DNA of 64,000 nt from Phycisphaerales bacterium. GTDB taxonomy: Bacteria; Planctomycetota; Phycisphaerae; Phycisphaerales; SM1A02. Below are positions 25,102 through 32,465 of the stretch, one piece after another (position 1 is the stretch's first letter; each line of letters starts with the position of its first letter). Location of the stretch: NCBI GenBank assembly GCA_029247205.1, contig JAQWLT010000009.1:124001-188000 (forward strand). Direction: 5' to 3'. The notes under the pieces were generated by a model. That model was given only the letters and a program-made list of their open reading frames with translations, had not been told where the DNA came from and did no database searches. A program made the translations under genes and the position numbers.

Positions 25102-25362
25102 TCAGTCGGTGGTTGCGGTCTCGGTAAGCAGCGTCAAAGCCCCGCCTCGCACATGCGCGAATCCACCCTCGAGCGTCATGGTCGTCCGACCGTCTTCGGT
25201 GTCGATGCGAAGTTGCCCGTTGCCGAGGCGACCAAGCAGGGGCGCCATGCCGGTCATCACACCGTATTGGCCGTCCCAAGCAGGAAAGGAGACGTACGTC
25301 GCCTCACCCTCAAAGGCCGGGCCAGAGGGAGTGATCACGGAACATTGAAAGGTAGCTGGCAT
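25102..25362 (-). CDS. atpC: ATP synthase epsilon subunit, short form, away from the atp operon
   Basis: 86 residues from ATG 25362, preceded by GGAG. The sequence matches the N-terminal beta-sandwich of F1 epsilon: FQCSVITPSGPAFEGEATYVSFPAWDGQYGVMTGMAPLLGRL, ending in a beta strand (GGFAHVRGGALTLLTE). The C-terminal helical hairpin that inhibits ATP hydrolysis is absent, as in some short epsilon subunits. atpD does not precede it; the next gene on that side is ahcY on the other strand. It heads the atpC-scpB-DUF58-TgpA-methyltransferase run, an unusual setting. The rest of the synthase must be encoded elsewhere. Confidence 0.85.
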   Translation of the reverse strand: MPATFQCSVITPSGPAFEGEATYVSFPAWDGQYGVMTGMAPLLGRLGNGQLRIDTEDGRTTMTLEGGFAHVRGGALTLLTETATTD

Positions 25363-25432
25363 GGGCAATGGCTCCATTCGGGTGAGCGGCGCAGTGTAGC
25401 AATTTTCGCCGCCAACAGCCCCCCCTTGATCC

Positions 25433-25462
25433 TTGACCAGAGTATCTCTAGCACGGTATTAT
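25433..25462 (+). promoter_or_regulatory. Candidate sigma-70 promoter for ahcY
   Basis: TTGACC (25433-25438) and TATTAT (25457-25462) are 18 bases apart and point at ahcY. Transcription would start near 25469, giving a leader of about 38 bases that opens with the small hairpin ATCCG-GATAAG-CGGAT (25469-25484) and carries AAGGAG (25493-25498) before ATG 25507. Confidence 0.5.
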
Positions 25463-25506
25463 CCTTTCATCCGGATAAGCGGATCAACTAACAAGGAGCT
25501 CGCCAG

Positions 25507-27003
25507 ATGACTGCGACGACATCCCCCACATTCCTCAACACCAACCTACCTGTCATTTCCGACCTCCCATTCAAGGTCCGGGATCTCTCGCCTGAGACGG
25601 TGGCATTTGGCCGCAAGGAAATGGACCTCGCCGAGCATGAGATGCCCGGACTGATGAGTCTTCGAGCCAAGTATGGAGACAGTAAGCCACTCTCCGGCGC
25701 CCGCATCATGGGGTCACTCCACATGACGGTGCAAACGGCGGTGTTGATTGAAACACTGACCGCACTTGGTGCCGATGTGCGATGGGCAAGTTGCAATATC
25801 TTTTCGACACAGGATCATGCCGCGGCAGCGGTTGCAGTGGGACCCACCGGCACTTCTGAGAACCCCCAAGGCATTCCAGTCTTTGCTTGGAAAGGTGAGA
25901 CTCTGGCCGAATATTGGTGGTGCACCCTGCAAGCCCTTAACTGGGGCAATGGCGTCTACCCCAATCTTATTCTCGACGATGGTGGAGATGCCACGATGCT
26001 TGTACATAAGGGTGCCGAGTACGCAAAGGCGGGCAATGTCCCAGATCCATCGACCGGCGAATCGGAGGAGTTTGAAGTCTTCCTTTCACTGCTCAACGAA
26101 CTTGCCGACTCCTGCCCTGGATTCTGGCAACCATTTGCCGACTCTATTCGAGGAGTCACCGAAGAAACAACGACAGGTGTCCATCGCCTGTACCAAATGG
26201 CCGAAGCCGGAACGCTGCTCTTTCCTGCGATTAACGTCAACGATGCCGTCACCAAGAGCAAGTTCGACAACCTTTATGGATGCCGCCACTCGTGCGTAGA
26301 CGGCATCATGCGAGCTACTGATGTCATGCTCGCTGGCAAAACCGCAGTCGTATGCGGCTACGGCGATGTGGGCAAGGGCTGCTGCCAGAGCCTTCGCTCG
26401 CAAGGCTGCCGTGTGCTTGTGACCGAAATCGACCCAATTTGTGCCTTGCAGGCCTGTATGGAGGGGTATGAAGTTGTCAGGCTCGACGATGTCGTCAGCG
26501 ATGCAGACGTCTTCGTCACCACAACCGGCAACTACAACATCATCCGCGCCGACCACATGGCAAAGATGAAGCACAACGCGATCGTCGGCAATATCGGCCA
26601 CTTCGACAACGAAATCGACATGGCCGGCCTCGCGGCGATCCCGGGCATTGAACAGATTCGCATCAAGGACTCGTTGCACGAATGGAAGTTCACCGACGGG
26701 CACTCGATCCTGGTACTCGCTGAGGGCCGGCTGCTCAATCTTGGTTGTGCCACTGGACACCCATCCTTCGTAATGAGCAGTTCATTCACCAATCAAGTGC
26801 TCGCCCAGATGGAATTACACGCGAATGCGGACGCCTATAACTGTCAGTCAGTAACCGTGCTTCCAAAGAAGCTCGATGAAATGGTCGCCCGGCTGCATCT
26901 CGACCAACTCGGTGTGAAACTGACCGAACTCACCCAACAGCAGGCTGACTACATCAACGTACCGGTTGAGGGCCCATATAAGGCTGATCAATACAGATAT
27001 TGA
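25507..27003 (+). CDS. ahcY: Adenosylhomocysteinase
   Basis: 498 residues. It hydrolyses S-adenosylhomocysteine to adenosine and homocysteine, removing the inhibitor left by methyltransferases. Visible signatures: [33 protein letters not shown], the NAD-binding [44 protein letters not shown] and the C-terminal [15 protein letters not shown], which completes the NAD site of the neighbouring subunit. An internal insertion of about 40 residues ([14 protein letters not shown] and so on) marks the long bacterial/plant-type form. It has its own promoter, AAGGAG ribosome site and a strong terminator at 27033. Confidence 0.97.
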   Translation: MTATTSPTFLNTNLPVISDLPFKVRDLSPETVAFGRKEMDLAEHEMPGLMSLRAKYGDSKPLSGARIMGSLHMTVQTAVLIETLTALGADVRWASCNIFSTQDHAAAAVAVGPTGTSENPQGIPVFAWKGETLAEYWWCTLQALNWGNGVYPNLILDDGGDATMLVHKGAEYAKAGNVPDPSTGESEEFEVFLSLLNELADSCPGFWQPFADSIRGVTEETTTGVHRLYQMAEAGTLLFPAINVNDAVTKSKFDNLYGCRHSCVDGIMRATDVMLAGKTAVVCGYGDVGKGCCQSLRSQGCRVLVTEIDPICALQACMEGYEVVRLDDVVSDADVFVTTTGNYNIIRADHMAKMKHNAIVGNIGHFDNEIDMAGLAAIPGIEQIRIKDSLHEWKFTDGHSILVLAEGRLLNLGCATGHPSFVMSSSFTNQVLAQMELHANADAYNCQSVTVLPKKLDEMVARLHLDQLGVKLTELTQQQADYINVPVEGPYKADQYRY

Positions 27004-27032
27004 CTACCGATACGCATACTGAGATATAAGAC

Positions 27033-27074
27033 GTCGGGGGCGAGACATAAACTCGCCCCCGACTTTCGTTTTCT
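27033..27074 (+). terminator. Rho-independent terminator of ahcY
   Basis: A perfect 12-base stem (GTCGGGGGCGAG with CTCGCCCCCGAC) and a seven-base loop are followed by TTTCGTTTTC. It lies 30 bases after the ahcY stop and separates it from the amidotransferase gene. Confidence 0.88.
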
Positions 27075-27124
27075 CACCTCCAAAGGTGCCGCAGCATGAC
27101 CGCTCGGACGTACCATCCCCACCC

Positions 27125-29029
27125 ATGAGCGACCCGATCGGCCACGAGTGCGGCCTCGCCTTCGTACGTCTCAAGAAGCCGCTCACTTGGTATGCGCAGC
27201 ACAAGGGCGATGCCGCTTGGGGCCTTCGTCGATTGCACCTGCTGATGCAGAAACAACGCAATCGTGGCCAAGACGGCGCTGGTATCGGTGTCGTGAAGTT
27301 TGATATGCCTCCAGGCGCTGCATTTCTGCGGAGGCTCCGATCGCACCGCGACAACGCCATCGACCGCATCTTTGAAGCGGCCTCTGAAGATCTACACGCA
27401 ATCGATTCTGGCATGTCCGATGTCGAGATTCGAACAGCAGCCGACTTTGTAGGTGACGTGTATATCGGACACCTCCGATACGGTACGCACTCGGGAAATG
27501 CCGTGACGCACTGCCACCCGCTCATCCGCAAGGACAACACCGCAAGCAAGAACCTTGCCATCGCCGGCAACTTCAATATGACCAACTCGGCTGAGCTCTT
27601 TCGCCGATTAGTCGACTACGGGCTCAGTCCAGTGGGCGACTCGGATACCCAAGTCGTGCTCGAGCGAATTGGCTATTGCCTTGACCTTGAGCATCGCCTT
27701 CTTCGCGCTACGATGGGGCCCGGTTCGTTTCTCGGTCTCGACGGACGCGAACTTGCCAACGCCATCGTGCGTGAACTCGATACACCACGTGTGCTGCAGA
27801 GAGCGGCAGAAGACTGGGATGGCGGCTGGCTGTTTGCCGGATTGCTCGGCAGCGGCGATGCCTTTGTGTTTCGTGATCCAAGCGGTATTCGACCTGGATA
27901 CTGGTATGAGGACGATGACGTCGTAGCAGCAGCCTCAGAGCGAGCACCGCTTGCGAGCATCTTCAACGCAGCGCCCGCGGACGTGCCGGCCATCGAGCCT
28001 GGGCATGCCCTCATCGTCCGGCGAGACGGCTCAACTTGGACCGAACGATGCGCTCCCGAACGACCAATTCACCAGTGCACATTCGAGCGTATTTACTTCA
28101 GCCGTGGCAATGACCCGGATATCTATGAAGAGCGAAAACAACTTGGCCGAACACTGGCCACCCCACTACTTGACCTTGTCGACTGGGATGTACACAACAC
28201 GGTCTACAGTTTCATTCCCAACACTGCAGAGACCGCGTATTACGGGCTGGTAGAAGAAACACATCGACTGGTTCGCGAGCGACAAGTCGATGCTGTGTGG
28301 AACAAGGTTCAGTCGGGTGAATTGAGCCGAACTGAACTTGAACAACTGAGCCGCCCGCAGGTCCGCGCTGAAAAAGTAGCACATAAAGATCAGAGACTTC
28401 GCACATTTATTGCCCAGGATCGTGCTCGGCTCGATCTCGTAGCGCACGTGTACGACATCACTCACGACATTGTCGGACCGAACGACACACTGGTCGTGCT
28501 CGATGACTCCATCGTCCGCGGCACAACGCTTCGCGAGTCAATCGTGACGATTCTCTCCCGCCTCAACCCTAAACGCATCGTGATTGCCAGTTCGGCTCCG
28601 CCCATCATGTACCCCGACTGCTATGGCATTGACATGAGCCAACTGGATCGGTTCGTGGCGTTCCAAGCAGCGGTCGCCATCATTCTGGAGCGGGGACAGC
28701 AGGATCTGCTTCAAGAAATCGAGGACGCCTGCCGAGCCGAGATCGACCAACCTCCGCAGCGGATGCACAACCACGTGAGCCGCCTCTACGAACAGTGCTC
28801 GCCTGATGATCTGGCTACCAAAATCGCTGAATTGGTCCGCCCAGCCAATCTGCCGTGGCAGGGTGAACTCAAGGTGGTATACCAATCGGTCGAGGACCTC
28901 AGATCCTCTATGCCCGAGCACACCGGAGACTGGTACTTCACGGGCGATTATCCGACTCCAGGAGGCCTTCGAGTGCTCAATCAGGCCTATCTGAACTGGC
29001 GAGAAGGCTCGTCAGAACGGGCCTACTGA
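27125..29029 (+). CDS. Amidophosphoribosyltransferase-family protein, long form
   Basis: 634 residues from ATG 27125 (MSDPIGHECG). It is a class II glutamine amidotransferase fused to a phosphoribosyltransferase, as in PurF, which makes phosphoribosylamine from PRPP and glutamine. The likely nucleophile is the cysteine of HECGLAF (Cys9), so a short propeptide would have to be removed. RNRGQDGAGIG and YIGHLRYGTHSGN are glutaminase motifs. LVVLDDSIVRGTTLRESI is the PRPP-binding loop. It is about 130 residues longer than E. coli PurF, with an insertion in the amidotransferase half and a C-terminal extension. It may be the main PurF or a paralogue. ATG 27125 follows the ahcY terminator by about 50 bases. 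Confidence 0.82.
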   Translation: MSDPIGHECGLAFVRLKKPLTWYAQHKGDAAWGLRRLHLLMQKQRNRGQDGAGIGVVKFDMPPGAAFLRRLRSHRDNAIDRIFEAASEDLHAIDSGMSDVEIRTAADFVGDVYIGHLRYGTHSGNAVTHCHPLIRKDNTASKNLAIAGNFNMTNSAELFRRLVDYGLSPVGDSDTQVVLERIGYCLDLEHRLLRATMGPGSFLGLDGRELANAIVRELDTPRVLQRAAEDWDGGWLFAGLLGSGDAFVFRDPSGIRPGYWYEDDDVVAAASERAPLASIFNAAPADVPAIEPGHALIVRRDGSTWTERCAPERPIHQCTFERIYFSRGNDPDIYEERKQLGRTLATPLLDLVDWDVHNTVYSFIPNTAETAYYGLVEETHRLVRERQVDAVWNKVQSGELSRTELEQLSRPQVRAEKVAHKDQRLRTFIAQDRARLDLVAHVYDITHDIVGPNDTLVVLDDSIVRGTTLRESIVTILSRLNPKRIVIASSAPPIMYPDCYGIDMSQLDRFVAFQAAVAIILERGQQDLLQEIEDACRAEIDQPPQRMHNHVSRLYEQCSPDDLATKIAELVRPANLPWQGELKVVYQSVEDLRSSMPEHTGDWYFTGDYPTPGGLRVLNQAYLNWREGSSERAY

Positions 29030-29133
29030 GCGACTCGCAGGCTTGACGTAGGCCCCAGTTCGTGGTCCACTACGTGACTTGATTCAAACGACCTGCGGGG
29101 AGTCCCCCTGAAGGTCTTGGAGACCCCCTGCAT

Positions 29134-29733
29134 ATGGCTCGCTACATCGGTCCGAAGGTTAGATTGTCCCGTCGTGTTGGAGTTCCGATTGCGGACATTC
29201 CAAAGCATACCGCTCGCCGTCAGCTCAATGCGCCCGGCATGCACGGGTATCGCAATCGGCGTCCAAAGGACTACGGTATTCGCCTGACCGAAAAGCAGAA
29301 ACTACGCTTTCACTACAGCTTGATGGAGAAGCAATTCCGTCGCTACGTGGTAGAAGCCACCCGCCGCAAAGGCAATACCGGAGACGTATTGCTCCAGTTG
29401 CTTGAGTCACGCTTAGACAACATCGTTCGTCGATGTGGCTTTGTCCGCACGATTTGGGCGGCAAGGCAGATCGTCGTTCACGGTCATGTCTTACTCAACG
29501 GCAAGAAGGCCGATCGCCCAAGCATGGTGATCAAGCCTGGCGACGTATTGACGTTCAAGGATGGCATTCACAAATTGGTTCGCGAGAACATGGAATCACT
29601 CGCTGGCCACTTGGTGCCAGAGTGGATCTCGGTCAATCCTGCCGACCTGTCGGCGACTGTCAACGGCATTGCAACGCCGGACCGAATCCCGTTCGATGTC
29701 AATACGAATCTCATCGTCGAGTTCTATCGCTGA
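29134..29733 (+). CDS. rpsD: 30S ribosomal protein S4
   Basis: 199 residues. S4 binds 16S rRNA early in 30S assembly and often represses its own operon. It shows MARYIGPKVRLSRRVGV, LNAPGMHGYRNRRPKDYGIRL, LTEKQKLRFHYSLMEKQF and the S4 RNA-binding domain LESRLDNIVRRCGFVRTIWAARQIVVHGHVLLNGKK. The N-terminal zinc cysteines of some S4 proteins are missing (the C-minus type). In most bacteria rpsD sits between rpsK and rpoA; here it is a separate gene 34 kb away from them. A short inverted repeat (GGTCTTGGAGACC, 29115-29127) lies just before the start. Confidence 0.97.
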   Translation: MARYIGPKVRLSRRVGVPIADIPKHTARRQLNAPGMHGYRNRRPKDYGIRLTEKQKLRFHYSLMEKQFRRYVVEATRRKGNTGDVLLQLLESRLDNIVRRCGFVRTIWAARQIVVHGHVLLNGKKADRPSMVIKPGDVLTFKDGIHKLVRENMESLAGHLVPEWISVNPADLSATVNGIATPDRIPFDVNTNLIVEFYR

Positions 29734-29869
29734 GCCACCCAGATCCCCCGGACCCTCCGGACTCCCCGGTCGTATGGCGTATCGCTGACCGGTTTACCGG
29801 ATCGGCCGGATCGTGTCCTGCGCCTGCTACAGAAGCCTGTCTGCAAACCCTACGGCAAGAGTCCCCCGA

Positions 29870-31750
29870 ATGAATCGACTGCTTCGAAAGTACAACCGCA
29901 TCTTGCTCTCCGTCTTTGGCGTTGGCCTGATGATCGTCTTCCTCATGCCCCAACTCCCCGAACTGCTTCAGCAATTCGGCGGACAAGGTTCGCAGATCGC
30001 CATCATGGGCAAAGACGGCAAACCCGTCACCCGCGAGGACTGGCAAATAGTGCAGCAACAGGTGCAGATCCTGCAGCAGATGGACACAACACTCTCGCCA
30101 CTGCCAATTATTGGCACCGTTGGGAATGACCTCGACCGCTACTACTTACTCGTACACGAGGCCAATCAAGCTGGGCTCATTGGTGGCATGGCTTCGGCCG
30201 GTATCGATCCAGATTCGATCTTGGCACTGAGTTCGCAAATCGGGTTCCCGCCAGCAGCGATTCGCCAGACACTGATCAACTACTCGGGCATTCGTCGTTA
30301 CCTCGCCATGGTTGCTTCCTCAGGCCGCCTCTCGGACCGCCGCATTCGTCATGAAGCTCGCCGAATGCTTGATGGCGTTGACACCAAGTACGTCGTCGTG
30401 CCAGCTGAGCCTGTTGATTCGCAGCCTGATACTGCGGACTTAGCTACACACTTTGAGACCTATGCCAACGTCGAACCAGGCGAGGGCGAGCACGGATTTG
30501 GGTACAGATTGCCAGACCGGGCAACGATCGAGTGGCTGGAGATTCCAACCACCTCGATCGAAACAGCTGTTCGTACCGATATTGCTTCCGATGATGTTGA
30601 CGTCCGTAAGTATTGGCGTCGCAATCAGGCCCGCTTTGATCCCATCGAGCCTGGCGCAGATGTGCCCGAAGCAGTCATTGAAGCCTATGTGCAGGACCAA
30701 GTCAACAACGTACGACCAACTATCGGTCGCGCTGCTGGTGATGCACTTCGCACACCGCGACGTGGCTTCGAGACCTCCAGCAACTTCGTTGTGCTGCCAG
30801 AAGATTGGTCCTCGAAACGGATCTCACTTGCATCACTGCGAGAAATGCTGGCCGACCGCTTTAATCTGCCGCTTGAGGGCAGTGCTTCATTGCCCCAGCC
30901 ACAAACAAGCGACACGCTCATTGACATTGCTGCGATGAGTCAGTTGCCAAGAATCAGCGCAGCTGGCACCGATCGATACGGCCGCGCCGCGGATGGGAAC
31001 AGCAGCCGATCGCTGGCTCATATGGTCGGAAGTGCCCGCGAGTTTGGCGGACTTGGCGAAGTACCGGTGCAACTCGGCATCGCTGGGCCGATCCTAGAAG
31101 ATCGACAACAGAATCTCTGGGTCTTCCGCATGATCGAGGCAGACCCCGCTCGACCCCCACACAACCTCGACGAAGTTCGTGATGGCATGACTGAAGACCT
31201 TCAGCGACTTGCTCGCTGGGAGATACTGCAAAGCGAGCTCGACTCCATGCTCGCCGCTGCCAAAGGGGACGGCCTTGATGCGTTTGCCGCCGCAAACGCT
31301 CAAACCGTGCAAGGGCCACGTGCCTTCCAACGATATCTTCACCCGAGCATTCCTCGCCCCGCCAATATCGCTGGGCTTGGAACCGACCAAGCAGTGATTG
31401 ATGCACTCATTGATCGATCCATTGAACTCGGTACGGCACCACTCAAAGACACACCAGCCTCAGAGCGGATTCTGGTTCTGCCATCCGATGCCAACATGGC
31501 TGTCATAGTCGCACAACTCGAAAGTCGTACGCCGCTGCAACAGGACAACTACGATCGCTTCCTCGAGCAAGGTGTTTTGGGTAGTCGTATTCTTGCAAAT
31601 GAGTTTGGTGGCCAAAACATGAACGACTTAGCAGAGGTCTTCAGTGCCGATGCCCTTCGTGCTCGCCACAACTTCGTGCGGGCCGGAACAACGAGTGATG
31701 ACACGAGCGACGAACCCGCTAGCGAGTCAGCCACCGCTCCGACTGAATAA
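29870..31750 (+). CDS. SurA/PpiD-like membrane-anchored folding protein
   Basis: 626 residues from ATG 29870 (MNRLLRKYNRILL). A single N-terminal anchor helix (ILLSVFGVGLMIVFLMPQL) leads into a large extracytoplasmic part. The arrangement (anchor, SurA_N-like helices with TREDWQIVQQQVQILQQ and repeated long helices, then beta segments such as QNLWVFRMIEADPARPPHNLDEVRDGMTEDLQ) matches PpiD/SurA-type periplasmic chaperones. A convincing parvulin catalytic core is not visible, so prolyl isomerase activity is doubtful. The C-terminus is acidic and Ser/Thr-rich. The gene follows rpsD by about 136 bases and is followed within 30 bases by the tRNA-binding domain gene. Confidence 0.7.
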   Translation: MNRLLRKYNRILLSVFGVGLMIVFLMPQLPELLQQFGGQGSQIAIMGKDGKPVTREDWQIVQQQVQILQQMDTTLSPLPIIGTVGNDLDRYYLLVHEANQAGLIGGMASAGIDPDSILALSSQIGFPPAAIRQTLINYSGIRRYLAMVASSGRLSDRRIRHEARRMLDGVDTKYVVVPAEPVDSQPDTADLATHFETYANVEPGEGEHGFGYRLPDRATIEWLEIPTTSIETAVRTDIASDDVDVRKYWRRNQARFDPIEPGADVPEAVIEAYVQDQVNNVRPTIGRAAGDALRTPRRGFETSSNFVVLPEDWSSKRISLASLREMLADRFNLPLEGSASLPQPQTSDTLIDIAAMSQLPRISAAGTDRYGRAADGNSSRSLAHMVGSAREFGGLGEVPVQLGIAGPILEDRQQNLWVFRMIEADPARPPHNLDEVRDGMTEDLQRLARWEILQSELDSMLAAAKGDGLDAFAAANAQTVQGPRAFQRYLHPSIPRPANIAGLGTDQAVIDALIDRSIELGTAPLKDTPASERILVLPSDANMAVIVAQLESRTPLQQDNYDRFLEQGVLGSRILANEFGGQNMNDLAEVFSADALRARHNFVRAGTTSDDTSDEPASESATAPTE

Positions 31751-31780
31751 GCCCCCCTCTCTTCCTTGGAGTCCCAAACA

Positions 31781-32149
31781 ATGGCCTCGACCCCGGAACC
31801 ATTGCAGAGCGTCTCGTTCGAGCAGTTCACTCATCTCGACCTTCGCATCGCCACCATTACCAGTGCCGAGCCGCATCCCAATGCGGACCGCTTACTGAAG
31901 ATTCAACTCGATGATGGCACTGAGGGCGGACGACAAGTCTGCGCGGGTATTAAGACTTGGTACGACCCAGACGATCTTGTCGGCACGCAGGTCGTCATTG
32001 TTGCCAATCTAGAGCCCCGCACCATTCGCGGCGAAATCAGTCAAGGCATGATCATGGCCGCAAGTTGCACTGGCGAAGACGGCACCAAAGGCGAAGTCCG
32101 CGTGTTGCGGGTTGACCAACCGATGCCTGCTGGAGCGAAGGTGAGTTAG
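31781..32149 (+). CDS. Stand-alone tRNA-binding domain protein (MetG C-terminal/CsaA type)
   Basis: 122 residues from ATG 31781 after TTGGAG. It is an OB-fold of the EMAPII/Arc1p/MetG-beta type: FEQFTHLDLRIATITSAEPHPNADRLLKIQLD, QVCAGIKTWYDPDDLVGTQVVIVANLEPRTIRG and SQGMIMAAS are the classic motifs. Such domains occur as the C-terminus of methionyl-tRNA synthetase or as separate proteins that help tRNA binding (or as the chaperone CsaA). Whether a truncated MetG elsewhere in this genome uses it in trans cannot be seen here. Confidence 0.88.
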   Translation: MASTPEPLQSVSFEQFTHLDLRIATITSAEPHPNADRLLKIQLDDGTEGGRQVCAGIKTWYDPDDLVGTQVVIVANLEPRTIRGEISQGMIMAASCTGEDGTKGEVRVLRVDQPMPAGAKVS

Positions 32150-32465
32150 TCAGCGGCTCTGTCGGCTGGACCTCATCCAACTGACCCCCCGCGATCACAT
32201 CACCGAAGCGCGAACTAAAGATGGGGCTGCCGGTTGCCACTCTGGCGATCCGCCAACTCCATCTATTCAATTGTGTGGACATCAACCAAGTTCTAAAGCA
32301 GTCACACAATTAGAATTCTCAGCACGCTGCATTACTCCGAGAAAGCGAGAAGTGCGCTATGCGTCGCAAAACGCGCTCACTACTGCATGACGCTCGTCCC
32401 GACATCAATACTTTCATGGAGTCTGTAAGTGGATAAGACTGCACGATAGTTGGCCCTCCACCCAC
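32150..32465. other. Non-coding stretch between convergent genes
   Basis: 316 bases between the tRNA-binding gene and ileS (convergent stops). No frame looks coding. The only structure I see is a nine-base inverted repeat, AATTGTGTG (32269-32277) and CACACAATT (32303-32311), with a 25-base spacer; it lacks the T-run of a terminator. No tRNA or known small RNA is evident. Confidence 0.5.

Noticed and set aside
32269-32311. AATTGTGTG / CACACAATT repeat as a mobile-element end
   Set aside because: There is no transposase or target duplication, and the repeat is short with a 25-base spacer; recorded only as part of a non-coding stretch.
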